Of a DNA stretch of 64,000 nt, positions 1 through 8,849 are shown in pieces. The stretch is from Niallia sp052318935 (lineage in GTDB: Bacteria; Bacillota; Bacilli; Bacillales; Cytobacillaceae). The notes under the pieces were generated by a model. It searched no databases. It had not been told where the DNA came from and was given only the letters and a program-made list of their open reading frames with translations. The position numbers and the translations under genes were made by a program. Where the stretch lies: the NCBI GenBank assembly GCA_052318935.1, contig JBQRKO010000023.1. One strand, written 5' to 3'. Numbering within the stretch: the stretch's first letter is position 1; every line of letters starts with the position of its first letter.

Positions 1-7
1 ATTTTGT

Positions 8-81
8 TGGAGCGGGTGATGGGAATCGAACCCACGACATCAGCTTGGAAGGCTGAGGTTTTACCATTAAACTACACCCGC
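8..81 (-). tRNA. tRNA-Gly (anticodon TCC)
   Basis: Cloverleaf read on the minus strand, with acceptor GCGGGTG pairing CACCCGC, anticodon loop CTTCCAA, T-loop GGTTCGATTCC and an encoded CCA. It is the last of eleven tRNAs in the minus-strand array. Confidence 0.95.
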
Positions 82-136
82 GTTATTTATAATTGGCTAA
101 AGATAAACTTCACATCTCTTTACCCTTGATTGAGAA

Positions 137-213
137 TGGTCGGGAAGACAGGATTCGAACCTGCGACCCCTTGGTCCCAAACCAAGTGCTCTACCAAGCT
201 GAGCTACTTCCCG
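137..213 (-). tRNA. tRNA-Pro (anticodon TGG)
   Basis: Minus-strand cloverleaf with acceptor CGGGAAG/CTTCCCG, anticodon TGG in loop TTTGGGA, T-loop GGTTCGAATCC and an encoded CCA. Confidence 0.96.
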
Positions 214-218
214 CAATA

Positions 219-295
<77 letters not shown>

Positions 296-360
296 ATATT
301 TTTGAAAGCGACTTTTTAATGATACAACTTTTATCTTGGGTTGTCAACACTTTTTTTCGA

Positions 361-443
<83 letters not shown>

Positions 444-493
444 ACTACAAGAGATAAACCAAGATGTATCTTCAACTAACGATTTCATTCACT

Positions 494-578
494 TGGTGCG
501 GGTGAAGGGAGTCGAACCCCCACGCCTTGCGGCGCTAGATCCTAAGTCTAGTGCGTCTGCCAATTCCGCCACACCCGC
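494..578 (-). tRNA. tRNA-Leu (anticodon TAG)
   Basis: Class II tRNA of 85 nt with acceptor GCGGGTG/CACCCGC, anticodon TAG in loop CTTAGGA, a long variable arm and an encoded CCA. Confidence 0.96.
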
Positions 579-599
579 TTGGTTTTACTATGAAAATAA

Positions 600-675
600 T
601 GGTGAGCCATGGAGGATTCGAACCTCCGACCCTCTGATTAAAAGTCAGATGCTCTACCAACTGAGCTAATGGCTC
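600..675 (-). tRNA. tRNA-Lys (anticodon TTT)
   Basis: Minus-strand cloverleaf with acceptor GAGCCAT/ATGGCTC, anticodon TTT in loop CTTTTAA and an encoded CCA. Confidence 0.96.
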
Positions 676-676
676 T

Positions 677-751
677 TGGCTGGGCTAGCTGGATTCGAAC
701 CAACGAGTGACGGAGTCAAAGTCCGTTGCCTTACCGCTTGGCTATAGCCCA
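677..751 (-). tRNA. tRNA-Gln (anticodon TTG)
   Basis: Minus-strand cloverleaf with acceptor TGGGCTA/TAGCCCA, anticodon TTG in loop CTTTGAC, discriminator G and an encoded CCA. Confidence 0.96.
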
Positions 752-757
752 ATATAA

Positions 758-833
758 TGGCGGTCCCGACGGGAATCGAACCCGCGATCTCCTGCGTGAC
801 AGGCAGGCATGTTAACCGCTACACCACGGGACC
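758..833 (-). tRNA. tRNA-Asp (anticodon GTC)
   Basis: Minus-strand cloverleaf with acceptor GGTCCCG/CGGGACC, anticodon GTC in loop CTGTCAC, discriminator G and an encoded CCA. Confidence 0.96.
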
Positions 834-868
834 ACAAAAATAATAAATTTTATAAGATGATATAAAAA

Positions 869-940
869 TGACCCGTACGGGATTCGAACCCGTGTTACCG
901 CCGTGAAAGGGCGGTGTCTTAACCGCTTGACCAACGGGCC
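869..940 (-). tRNA. tRNA-Glu (anticodon TTC)
   Basis: Minus-strand cloverleaf with acceptor GGCCCGT/ACGGGTC, anticodon TTC in loop CTTTCAC and discriminator A. CCA is not encoded. Confidence 0.95.
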
Positions 941-956
941 TCAATTAAATAATTTC

Positions 957-1047
957 TGGCGGAGAAGGAGGGATTTGAACCCTCGCGCCGCTTACGCGAC
1001 CTACACCCTTAGCAGGGGCGCCTCTTCAGCCTCTTGAGTACTTCCCC
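957..1047 (-). tRNA. tRNA-Ser (anticodon GCT)
   Basis: Class II tRNA of 91 nt with acceptor GGGGAAG/CTTCTCC, anticodon GCT, a long variable arm and an encoded CCA. Confidence 0.96.
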
Positions 1048-1052
1048 AAATA

Positions 1053-1127
1053 TGGCTCCGCAGGTAGGATTCGAACCTACGACCGTTCGGTTAACAGCCG
1101 AATGCTCTACCACTGAGCTACTGCGGA
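1053..1127 (-). tRNA. tRNA-Asn (anticodon GTT), first of the array
   Basis: Minus-strand cloverleaf with acceptor TCCGCAG/CTGCGGA, anticodon GTT and an encoded CCA. The order Asn-Ser-Glu-(Asp)-Gln-Lys-Leu-Leu next to sprT matches the trnS array of B. subtilis, extended here by Arg, Pro and Gly. Confidence 0.96.
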
Positions 1128-1312
1128 ATAATATTTTCCACTCTTAAGTTATCATAATGTATTGAACATCTTTCTAACTGTCAATTCAATGCATAAGTTA
1201 TAATAACTAAAGTTGAATTCTTTGTCGCTCCATCACTAAGTTACAAGAAACATTCAAGCTTGTCTTTCCTGTTTCCTTCATAACTTTTCTAGTGCTTTTG
1301 TCGACTCTTCAT

Positions 1313-1341
1313 ATTATAAGAACATAGCAATAAAAAGTCAA
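1313..1341 (-). promoter_or_regulatory. Sigma-A promoter of the tRNA array
   Basis: The minus strand shows TTGACT, a 17-nt spacer and TATAAT, near consensus. Transcription would start about 180 nt upstream of tRNA-Asn. No other promoter-like sequence is obvious inside the compact array, so it is probably one transcript. Confidence 0.75.
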
Positions 1342-1564
1342 CAACTTTTCAAAAAAAATTTCAAAAGAAATAAAACGACTATACTAACAGCGTAATAAGC
1401 TTGGTTAGTTAGGAAGAAATAGCATATATAAATAGAATAACTATCGCTATGTATGCTATATAAATCAAGTTAATAAAATTAATAACATATGACAAAGTTC
1501 ACCAAAAAACAAATTACATTCTTAAACATCATCCTTATTCATATAAATATAGAGATACACCAAC

Positions 1565-2038
1565 TTAACTCTCTTTCATATCTTTTACCATTAGTTTCCC
1601 TCTACATTTACCACATACATATTTTTGCAAATTCATTCTTTTACGTTTTTGGTACAACTGGTGACATGACTTACATTGATAAATAATCACTTTCTTCTTA
1701 TTTTTTGTTGAATGTACACCTACTGGCAAACTAGAACAATACCTTGGAGCTCCCACTTTTTCTAACAAATTTTTAAAGTCTGCATCTCGATGCTGATATC
1801 CCATGTTTTTCAAATGAAGATGATAATGACAAAGTTCATGTTTAATAATGCCGATTAGTTCTTCTAATCCAAATACCTCATAATACTTTCTATTTATTTC
1901 TATATTATGACTTTTCAACAAATACCTACCGCCAGTTGTTCGAAGCCTCCCATTAAATAGTGCCCGATGTAAAAACGCTTCACCAAAATACTTAGTAGAA
2001 ATATCTTCAACCAACATTTGCAATTCCAAATCTGTCAT
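1565..2038 (-). CDS. sprT: SprT-like metalloprotease-fold protein
   Basis: SprT family protein of 157 residues (YdcK in B. subtilis). The HExxH zinc motif is HELCH near residue 70, and a C-terminal zinc ribbon has paired motifs CKSC and CGKC. The ATG at 2038 is preferred to an upstream in-frame start because GAGGAGG lies directly before it. The bacterial protein has no firmly assigned role; the eukaryotic relative Spartan cleaves DNA-protein crosslinks. It is divergent from cmpA and next to the tRNA array, as in B. subtilis. Confidence 0.9.
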   Translation of the reverse strand: MTDLELQMLVEDISTKYFGEAFLHRALFNGRLRTTGGRYLLKSHNIEINRKYYEVFGLEELIGIIKHELCHYHLHLKNMGYQHRDADFKNLLEKVGAPRYCSSLPVGVHSTKNKKKVIIYQCKSCHQLYQKRKRMNLQKYVCGKCRGKLMVKDMKES

Positions 2039-2097
2039 AATACTCCTCCTCAACAAATAAACCATCATCGCATACAATATTATATATTTTTTTCAGT

Positions 2098-2272
2098 AGC
2101 TCTGTTAAATTCCATTGTTGATTTTCAAAAGGTCAAGGAATCGACTCCCTTTTCGAAGACATTCTTTCAAGCCTCCTCGCTCGTACCTCACCGCGGGGTC
2201 TTGCTAATCCGTTTTTCCGCAGGAGTCTCGCAGATTCCCTTCCCATAAAAAACGTTATCGTTATACAGAGCC
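2098..2272. repeat. Family B inverted-repeat element, 175 bp
   Basis: Ends AGCTCTGTTAAA and ATACAGAGCC are an imperfect inverted repeat. The palindromic core holds GCCTCCTCG, GCGGGGTCTTGC and CGCAGGAGTCTCG. It matches the copy at 30195-30368 over most of its length and has no coding capacity. Confidence 0.75.
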
Positions 2273-2405
2273 TTTTCAATAAGTATCATTAATGTCCACT
2301 ATGTTTTATTCACGTACTTATATTTACTACTATTAAAAACAACCTAAAAATTCTCTTCATCTTACAGGTTTCTTTCACTTAACCTTTTCGTAAAGGAGGA
2401 TACCA

Positions 2406-2522
2406 ATGCCTAGCTGGTTACAGAATCAAATGAAAAGAGCATTTTATGCAAAAGATAGATATCAAATAATAGTACTGAATCAATGCTGGTATTATTACAG
2501 AAAAAATACTGTTCCTAAGTAA
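2406..2522 (+). CDS. cmpA: Cortex morphogenetic protein CmpA
   Basis: A 38-residue protein starting MPSWLQNQMKRAF and carrying the LNQCWYYYRK signature of CmpA (37 residues in B. subtilis). CmpA is a small sporulation protein that works with SpoIVA and ClpXP in a quality-control step at the forespore surface, removing spores with faulty envelope assembly. Its ribosome site, AAAGGAGGA six bases before ATG, is very strong. It lies between tex and sprT on the opposite strand to both, the same place as in B. subtilis. It marks the organism as a spore former. Confidence 0.93.
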   Translation: MPSWLQNQMKRAFYAKDRYQIIVLNQCWYYYRKNTVPK

Positions 2523-2552
2523 TATCAATACAATCGCCTAATGAACACACAG

Positions 2553-2620
2553 CAAAAAGGTGCCTTCTTAAGTAGAAATCCAGCTTATTATAGGATCTCT
2601 AACTTATAAGACACCTTATT
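2553..2620 (-). terminator. Terminator of tex
   Basis: Inverted repeat AAGGTGTCTT...AAGAAGGCACCTT on the minus strand followed by TTTTTG. It lies 80 bp past the tex stop. The + strand lacks a T run, so it is mainly a minus-strand terminator. Confidence 0.6.
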
Positions 2621-2634
2621 GATACATATTTGGC

Positions 2635-2692
2635 ATGTGTTCAAAAAGCCAACAATAAAATTCGCAGCTTATCATTTGGTGCCTTTTTGAGC
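2635..2692. repeat. Short family E inverted repeat
   Basis: TGTTCAAAAAGCCAAC and GGTGCCTTTTTGAGCA form an imperfect inverted repeat. The GTTCAAAAAG end recurs at 14041, 17795, 15693 and 36644. Confidence 0.45.
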
Positions 2693-2700
2693 ATCTTCTT

Positions 2701-4872
2701 TTAGATTTGCTCTTTAGGTGGAAGCATGCTTAAAGCAACTCTCCCTTTATTCTGATCTACTCCATCAACCCAGACAGTTACAACATCTCCAACACTTACA
2801 ATATCTAATGGATGTTTTACAAATTTATTACTCAACTTGGATATATGAACTAAACCATCCTGTTTCACTCCAATATCAACAAACGCGCCAAAATCTACAA
2901 CATTGCGAACTGTTCCTTGCAATTCCATGCCTGCTTTTAAATCTTCCAGTTTAAGAACATCTTTTCTTAATAAAGGAGCAGGAACTTCATCCCGCGGATC
3001 TCGGGAAGGACGCACTAAAGCATCTACTATATCCTTTAACGTTAATTCTCCAATTCCTAATTCTGTTGAAAGGCTTGAGATGTCTAAGCTAGATAATGCT
3101 TCTTTTAATTCATTTGTTCCAATATCTACTGAAGATAACTTCATTTTTTTAAGAAGACTTTTTACTTCATCATAATGTTCCGGGTGAATTCCTGTTCGGT
3201 CTAAAGGTTCCTCTCCATCTATTATTCGCAGAAAGCCTATCGCTTGTTCGTATGTTTTTGCACCTAATCTAGGAATTTTTTTCAGTTGTTTTCTATTATT
3301 AAACTTTCCTTCGTCTTCTCTCTTTTTTACAATATTATTTGCAACTGCTTTAGATAAACCAGCTACATACTGTAAAAGAGATGGAGATGCTGTATTCACA
3401 TTTACGCCAACTTTATTTACCGTAGTTTCTACAACAAAAGTTAACGATTCTGACAGCTTCTTTTGTGACACATCATGCTGGTATTGTCCTACTCCAACTG
3501 ACTTCGGATCAATTTTTACTAATTCAGCAAGTGGGTCTTGAAGTCTTCTTGCAATCGATACAGCACTTCTTTCTTCTACTTGGAAGTCAGGAAATTCTTC
3601 TCTCGCAATGTCTGATGCAGAGTAAACACTTGCACCCGCTTCATTAACAATTAGATAGAAAATTTCTCGGTTTTGCTGTTTTAACATATCGACAACAAAT
3701 TGCTCTGTTTCCCTGGATGCTGTCCCATTTCCGACCGCAACCATTTCAATTTCGTATTTCTTCAGGAGATTTTGAAATTTCTCTGTCGCTTCTTTAGTTT
3801 TAGAAACAGGTGGATGAGGATAAATTACGCCAATTTCTAAAACCTTCCCTGTTTCATCCACTACTGCTAGTTTACAGCCTGTTCGATAGGCAGGATCTAC
3901 TCCTAATACCATTTTTCCTTTTAAAGGAGGCTGCAATAAAAGATTCCTTAAATTCTCTGAAAAAATATGAATGGCCTGTTCCTCGGCTTTTTCTGTTAAT
4001 TCACTTCTTATTTCGCGTTCAATGGAAGGTTGAATTAAGCGCTTGTATCCATCTTCTATTGCTTCTTTTATGATTCCATTCGAGGAAGCTCCATCTTTTA
4101 CTATCCATTTTTTCTCTAAATAGCTTAAAATAGATTCGGACGGTGCTTTAATTCCAACTTTTATAATCTCTTCTTTTTCTCCTCTATTTAACGCTAATGT
4201 TCTATGCGGCACTATTCTATTGATTGGTTCTTCATATTCGTAATACATTTCATATATATTTTTTTCATCTTTTTCTGAATCTTTTGCTGCAGTAGAAATA
4301 ACTCCGGATGAGAAGGTTTTATTCCGTATCCATTTTCTGCTTTCCGCATCATCAGAAACACGTTCAGCAATGATATCCTTGCTGCCATTGATGACATCTT
4401 CCACCGATAAAACTTCTTTTTCTTCCGATATGTATTTAAGCGCTTCTTCTTGGAATGAAGCATTGTCGGGATTTGTTAATAACCAGTCAGCAAACGGTTC
4501 CAATCCTTTTTCTTTTGCTACGGTTGCTTTTGTCCGTCTCTTTTGTTTATACGGTCGATATAGATCTTCCACTTCCTGAAGCTTACTAGCTTTTACTATA
4601 TTTTTTTGTAATTCTGCTGTTAATTTCCCTTGCTCTTCAATAATCCGAATAACTTCTTCTTTTCGTTGTTCTAAATTTTGAATATAATGATAGCGGTCCA
4701 TAATAGCCTTTATTTGCACTTCATCTAAAGCACCTGTTTGTTCCTTACGGTAACGAGCAATAAAGGGCACCGTATTCCCTTCGTCAAGTAACGAAATAAC
4801 ATTTTTCACTTGTTTTTCGGTAATAGCTTGCTCTTTTGCAATTACAGCTAAATAAGTCTGTTTCTTATCCAT
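2701..4872 (-). CDS. tex: Tex family RNA-binding transcription accessory protein
   Basis: A 723-residue Tex protein (YdcI; about 719 residues in B. subtilis). The N-terminal helical region has the signature DEGNTVPFIARYRKE. A YqgF/RuvC-like fold follows (GVDPAYRTGCKLAV), then tandem helix-hairpin-helix motifs near ASPSLLQYVAGL, and a C-terminal S1 RNA-binding domain (GTVRNVVDFGAFVDIG). Tex binds nucleic acids and affects transcription. The start at 4872 gives family length and a GGAG seven bases upstream; ATG 4884 and an earlier in-frame start at 4914 are alternatives. In B. subtilis the sigB operon lies just upstream; here it does not. Confidence 0.95.
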   Translation of the reverse strand: MDKKQTYLAVIAKEQAITEKQVKNVISLLDEGNTVPFIARYRKEQTGALDEVQIKAIMDRYHYIQNLEQRKEEVIRIIEEQGKLTAELQKNIVKASKLQEVEDLYRPYKQKRRTKATVAKEKGLEPFADWLLTNPDNASFQEEALKYISEEKEVLSVEDVINGSKDIIAERVSDDAESRKWIRNKTFSSGVISTAAKDSEKDEKNIYEMYYEYEEPINRIVPHRTLALNRGEKEEIIKVGIKAPSESILSYLEKKWIVKDGASSNGIIKEAIEDGYKRLIQPSIEREIRSELTEKAEEQAIHIFSENLRNLLLQPPLKGKMVLGVDPAYRTGCKLAVVDETGKVLEIGVIYPHPPVSKTKEATEKFQNLLKKYEIEMVAVGNGTASRETEQFVVDMLKQQNREIFYLIVNEAGASVYSASDIAREEFPDFQVEERSAVSIARRLQDPLAELVKIDPKSVGVGQYQHDVSQKKLSESLTFVVETTVNKVGVNVNTASPSLLQYVAGLSKAVANNIVKKREDEGKFNNRKQLKKIPRLGAKTYEQAIGFLRIIDGEEPLDRTGIHPEHYDEVKSLLKKMKLSSVDIGTNELKEALSSLDISSLSTELGIGELTLKDIVDALVRPSRDPRDEVPAPLLRKDVLKLEDLKAGMELQGTVRNVVDFGAFVDIGVKQDGLVHISKLSNKFVKHPLDIVSVGDVVTVWVDGVDQNKGRVALSMLPPKEQI

Positions 4873-5090
4873 TAATTTCTCCATAAACTCCTTCACTCTT
4901 CCTTTCCAAAGCACCTATGATGCATTAATAATACATTACACCTTAATTTGCAACATTACCAATTATTAACTGAATCAATTAGTTTAAATTATATTTAATC
5001 TAATATTATAATGATATTGTATCAAACAACTCTTCTTTATTATAAGCATCAAAAGAAGGACGATCAGAATGAAAGCAAGCAAAAAATAAC

Positions 5091-5120
5091 AAAAAAAGCG
5101 CCCTTCCTATAAAGAGCGCA
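5091..5120 (-). terminator. Terminator of ndoAI-ndoA
   Basis: The minus strand reads GCGCTCTT, a short loop, AAGGGCGC, then TTTTTTTG: an eight-pair stem with a T run, just past the ndoA stop. Confidence 0.85.
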
Positions 5121-5127
5121 CCATTTT

Positions 5128-5478
5128 TTAAAATTCTATGAGACCTAAACTTATCTGTAAGGCTTCATCCACTTTTTCCATCATTTCATCATCAAGATGA
5201 GTGATTTTGTCCGTCAGCCTCTGTTTATCTATCGTGCGAATCTGTTCTAAAAGAATTACTGAATCTCTTTCAAAACCATACCGCTTCGCGTCAATTTCCA
5301 CATGAGTCGGCAATTTCGCCTTCTGTATTTGAGCCGTAATTGCTGCAATAATGACTGTGGGACTGAACCGATTCCCGATGTCGTTTTGGATAACAAGCAC
5401 AGGACGGACACCGCCTTGCTCTGAGCCAACAACTGGGGATAGGTCTGCAAAATAAACGTCACCACGTTTAACAATCAA
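5128..5478 (-). CDS. ndoA: Type II toxin EndoA, mRNA interferase (MazF family)
   Basis: A 116-residue PemK/MazF endoribonuclease that cleaves single-stranded mRNA (UACAU in B. subtilis EndoA). The hallmark N-terminus is RGDVYFADLSPVVGSEQGG, followed by RPVLVIQND. The start is TTG with GGAGGG seven bases upstream, four bases after the antitoxin stop. The gene is the last of the alr-ndoAI-ndoA arrangement and has its own terminator 8 bp on. Confidence 0.97.
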   Translation of the reverse strand: MIVKRGDVYFADLSPVVGSEQGGVRPVLVIQNDIGNRFSPTVIIAAITAQIQKAKLPTHVEIDAKRYGFERDSVILLEQIRTIDKQRLTDKITHLDDEMMEKVDEALQISLGLIEF

Positions 5479-5482
5479 AGGA

Positions 5483-5764
5483 TTACCCTCCGCTTACAAG
5501 ACGTTCTACTGTATTCTCCGCCTCATATTCTGCCAGAAAGCTTTCTGATGCGATGGATAAATTTAATTTAGCCATTTCCATATAACCTCGTCTCATGGAT
5601 TCTCTGATATGTCTCTTTTTCCGTTCACGAAGATACATTTTAGTTGCTTGGTAAATGAATTCACTGCGATTAACATTTTCCTGCATTACGAAACCATCCA
5701 ATTCAGTTAACAAATTCTTTGGTAATCTTATCAAGATTTCTGTCGTTGCGCTGGATTCAGACAC
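5483..5764 (-). CDS. ndoAI: Antitoxin EndoAI
   Basis: A 93-residue ribbon-helix-helix antitoxin (YdcD). The N-terminal half (ILIRLPKNLLTELDGF) is the dimeric DNA-binding part. The C-terminal half (RRGYMEMAKLNL, AENTVERLVSGG) wraps around EndoA and blocks its RNA site. The GTG at 5764 sits nine bases from GGAGG and gives the family's usual SESSATTE start; an in-frame ATG at 5770 is only three bases from the same site. It is transcribed just before the toxin, as usual for a co-regulated pair. Confidence 0.95.
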   Translation of the reverse strand: MSESSATTEILIRLPKNLLTELDGFVMQENVNRSEFIYQATKMYLRERKKRHIRESMRRGYMEMAKLNLSIASESFLAEYEAENTVERLVSGG

Positions 5765-6006
5765 AAACATACACCTCCACCATCACTACACACCATAATT
5801 AGCTCTACTTTTTCAATCATACCATTAATAACACAATCTGCAAAGTACATTCAGCAATTCTAATGTATTATCCACCAAAAAATGTATCTTTTATGCATAA
5901 ATACGTGAAAATTTCTTAAATATACTCTATTTTTGTAAAAATACTTTATTTTTTAGGCTGTTTTACTTTTGACCATTTCCTCTTAGGATATTAATCAATA
6001 TAGAAA

Positions 6007-7167
6007 TTATTGTATTAATGGATTCACAACATCCACAATTTTTCCATCTTTTTTGTATACACGCGGCACTCTATTAGAGATCGTACATGTAACTTCATAA
6101 TTAATCGTCTGCAGTTTAGCAGCAATGTCATTCACCGAAATAGCAGCAATGTTTTGCTTTCCAATCAATGTAACTTTCGTGCCAGGTTCCATATAAAAAG
6201 GTAGTTTAATCATACATTGATCCATACAAACCCTTCCTATTATCGGTGCTCTTCTGCCATTCACCAACACTTCTTGCCCACTAAGTTTCCTTAACCACCC
6301 ATCTGCATATCCGATGGGAAGCGTCGCTACCCACTCTTCTTCTGCAGCTTCATAAGTTGCTCCATAACTCACCTTATCGCCTTTTTGCAGTTTTTTCACC
6401 TGCACAATTCGTGTATGAAGAGAAAAAGCTTCTTTTAAAGGATACGGTAATTTTTTTTCGATTGCTATAGAAGGAGTTAAACCATACATTGAAATCCCCA
6501 TTCTCACTGCATTAAATTGCATATCTGGATATAACAAACTTGCTGCACTATTGCTACAGTGTACGATAGCAGGTGGATTGGAAAAATAAGAAAGCATGAA
6601 CTGAAATCGTTTCAACTGTTGTTCTAAATAAGTAGAATTTAATTCATCCGCTGTTGCAAAATGTGTAAAAACTCCTTCAATCTTTATATTCTTATGGGGG
6701 GTTATTAGTCTTTCTACTTCTTTTATCTCTTCTTTATCCCTTAAACCAATTCTGCCCATTCCTGTATCAATCTTAATATGTATTTTCAAAGTATTTGCAG
6801 GTTCTAAAATTTCTACTGCCTTCTTAAGCCATTCTACTTCAAACATAGTCATGGTTATATCATATTTTACTGCAATGTTAATATCCTTATAACGAATCGC
6901 ACCCAAAACTAATATTGGCGCCGTTATGCCCTTTTGTCTTAAATGAATGGCTTCATCTAAAAATGCAACTGCTAAATAGTCCGAACCAGAAAGCAATGCA
7001 GTTCGGGCAATTTGCAGCGCCCCGTGTCCATAACCATTTGCTTTTACAACCGCAAATAATTTACTGCCATGATTTAATCTTTTTTTTAATTCACTAACAT
7101 TGTACGCAATACAATCTAAGTCAACCTCTACCCAAGTATCTCTGTGCAGCCTTTCATTCTCTAACAT
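6007..7167 (-). CDS. alr: Alanine racemase
   Basis: A 386-residue PLP enzyme interconverting L- and D-alanine for peptidoglycan, feeding Ddl and MurF encoded 12 kb away. The PLP lysine is K42 in FAVVKANGYGHG, and the second catalytic base is Y268 in KVSYGATY. The N-terminal TIM barrel and C-terminal beta domain are complete. The gene sits between ydcC and ndoAI as in B. subtilis. A strong terminator downstream of ydcC and the nested repeats at 7247-7579 lie just upstream, so alr may have its own promoter. Confidence 0.97.
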   Translation of the reverse strand: MLENERLHRDTWVEVDLDCIAYNVSELKKRLNHGSKLFAVVKANGYGHGALQIARTALLSGSDYLAVAFLDEAIHLRQKGITAPILVLGAIRYKDINIAVKYDITMTMFEVEWLKKAVEILEPANTLKIHIKIDTGMGRIGLRDKEEIKEVERLITPHKNIKIEGVFTHFATADELNSTYLEQQLKRFQFMLSYFSNPPAIVHCSNSAASLLYPDMQFNAVRMGISMYGLTPSIAIEKKLPYPLKEAFSLHTRIVQVKKLQKGDKVSYGATYEAAEEEWVATLPIGYADGWLRKLSGQEVLVNGRRAPIIGRVCMDQCMIKLPFYMEPGTKVTLIGKQNIAAISVNDIAAKLQTINYEVTCTISNRVPRVYKKDGKIVDVVNPLIQ

Positions 7168-7246
7168 TATGGAACACTTCCTTTTTCCAGCAACTATTTC
7201 ATCATATAATTAAATTATTCTACTCTATGTATGGCTTGTCAATATA

Positions 7247-7579
7247 AGAAAAGCGGAAGCGCCTTGCTCAGCACCGAAGAAAAATTTCTCTTGACTTAAA
7301 AAGTATTTTTTACTTTGGCTGTTTTCGTATAGATTGTTGCTTTTAAACTCGCAGCCTGAATACACTTCGTCCGTTTAGCGAGCGTCGAGCCTCCTCGTCG
7401 CATACGCTCCTGTGGGGTCTCGTCTTTCTCGCATTCCCACAGGAGTCTACGTGTATTCAGTCTGCTAAGTACTTCTTCTCCCATTTTTTCACGTGAAAAA
7501 TAACAAACTTTGAGAAAACAGCCTTTACTTTTAGAGTTAAGAGGTTATCTTTCACAGGGGCTAGGCGCTGAAGCTGGAT
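7247..7579. repeat. Family C repeat, interrupted by a family A element
   Basis: The left part (7247-7316) begins AAGAAAAGCGGAAGCGCC and the right part (7524-7579) ends GGCTAGGCGCTGAAGCTGGA. Joined, the two halves match the uninterrupted copy at 8730-8849 across the break. Confidence 0.8.
7317..7523 (+). mobile_element. Family A inverted-repeat element, copy A1
   Basis: 207 bp with ends GGCTGTTTTCG and GAGAAAACAGCC and a central hairpin pairing CTCCTGTGGG with CCCACAGGAG. It is flanked by exact 8-bp duplications TTTACTTT (7309-7316 and 7524-7531). The related repeat at 8730-8849 has a single TTTACTTT at this point. There is no ORF of note, so it is MITE-like. Confidence 0.85.
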
Positions 7580-7631
7580 GCGGACACAACCGCCAAGTTA
7601 TCCACAATCCCATTTCGTTTATAATTTCCTA

Positions 7632-7669
7632 TACGAAAAAAAACAGCTTCTTAATGGAAGCCGTCTTTA
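7632..7669 (-). terminator. Terminator of ydcC
   Basis: Minus strand: ACGGCTTC, loop CATTAA, GAAGCTGT, then a run of T. The stem is eight pairs and lies just after the ydcC stop. Confidence 0.85.
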
Positions 7670-7676
7670 CTTGAAG

Positions 7677-8687
7677 TTATTTAATTGCTTCTCCTTGAAC
7701 GGAACGGGCAATGCTTACCATTTCATCTTCTGTTAATGCAGTTGAAGCAATAATATAATCTACTCCTCCAAACGTCCATGAAACTTTATTGGCTGTAACT
7801 GCACCTATTGTGAAACCAAGGTCGACTGGATTACCAGTAACAACAATCGGTCCGGCAGTTGCTGGTGCAATTTCTGCTTTTTCCTCAATAATCGTGAATG
7901 ATTTTTTTCCGTCATACGTTAATACAACACGACTTCCATTCTCTGTTGCTACTTTTTTCTCTTCCACCAAGCTTACACCTTCTAATTGCTCTTCAGGGTA
8001 TTTAACAGAAAACGTTTTGTCTTCCACTTCCCCCATTACCGGAACAGCTAACTTAGCAGCCGTCATGCTTTTTTGCAAGTCAAAATCCTTCTTATCAAAA
8101 TTCACATCAAATTTCACATTAGAAAATTTTACGGTAACAAGTGCATTTCCTTCTGTATCTTTTACTTTTACACTAACTGGGGAAAGGTCTTTTTTATTCA
8201 GTGTGATCTCTTGTGTTGGCAACATTTTATTATTTTGATAGCGTGTTTTTGTATCAAACACATAATACTTATCTGTTGCCTTAAATGACGACTCTTTATC
8301 TTCTTGTATATCTTTTACCAATGACTCATATAAATACGCTTGACTGCTGTTTTCTGGCCATTCACTCTGAAATTTAAAACTTTTGTTTAATGCAGGTGTT
8401 AATACATAGACCCCTTCATCATTTTTTAAAATCATTTGACTTTGATCTTTTTTGGCATTTTTCAGATTAACACGATAATAAGAAGGATCTTTATGCCAAA
8501 TTTGCACTTCATATGTTTGCGGTTCTGTTCCCATTTTTAAGGTCATTTTTGCATCTGCTTTATAACCTTTTGTGGCAACTTTTTCGTTCAACTCTTTCAT
8601 AACCGCATCCTTTGATTTGGCACCACAGGCAGTTAACAAAAGCATGACCATCAGTCCTACGAAAAGCAACCATAACTTCTTGTTCAT
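7677..8687 (-). CDS. ydcC: YdcC/LolA-fold outer-surface lipoprotein
   Basis: A 336-residue lipoprotein with a signal peptide (KKLWLLFVGLMVMLLL) and lipobox LTAC, lipidated cysteine about residue 21. The rest matches B. subtilis YdcC (DUF4367-like C-terminus, LolA/LppX-like N-terminal fold). It is anchored outside the membrane; a role in handling lipids or envelope stress is inference. AAGGGAG supports the ATG at 8687. It lies between acpS and alr as in B. subtilis and ends at its own terminator. Confidence 0.88.
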   Translation of the reverse strand: MNKKLWLLFVGLMVMLLLTACGAKSKDAVMKELNEKVATKGYKADAKMTLKMGTEPQTYEVQIWHKDPSYYRVNLKNAKKDQSQMILKNDEGVYVLTPALNKSFKFQSEWPENSSQAYLYESLVKDIQEDKESSFKATDKYYVFDTKTRYQNNKMLPTQEITLNKKDLSPVSVKVKDTEGNALVTVKFSNVKFDVNFDKKDFDLQKSMTAAKLAVPVMGEVEDKTFSVKYPEEQLEGVSLVEEKKVATENGSRVVLTYDGKKSFTIIEEKAEIAPATAGPIVVTGNPVDLGFTIGAVTANKVSWTFGGVDYIIASTALTEDEMVSIARSVQGEAIK

Positions 8688-8729
8688 TTTTTCAACTCCC
8701 TTATTCTCATTTCACGTCGAAGAAGAAAT

Positions 8730-8849
8730 AAGAAAAGCGGAAGCGCCTTGATCAGCCCTGAAGAAAAATGTTCATTTGACTCAAAAAGTGCTTTTTACTT
8801 TTAGAGGCAAAGGGTTATTTTTCACAAGGGCTAGGCGCTGGAGCTAGAC
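8730..8849. repeat. Family C repeat, uninterrupted copy
   Basis: Begins AAGAAAAGCGGAAGCGCC and ends GGCTAGGCGCTGGAGCTAGAC. The interior carries the single TTTACTTT that is duplicated around element A1. A second left end of the same family starts at 8850 and runs only about 30 bp. Confidence 0.75.

Noticed and set aside
2300..2400. A SigE promoter for cmpA
   Set aside because: The gene is SigE-dependent in B. subtilis, but I could not place convincing -35 and -10 elements here, so none is listed.
7296..7484. Short frames inside family A elements (also at 17576, 30273, 33055, 39804, 44241, 60305)
   Set aside because: All copies yield similar short peptides because of the shared repeat; starts, ends and frames vary between copies and no ribosome site is conserved.
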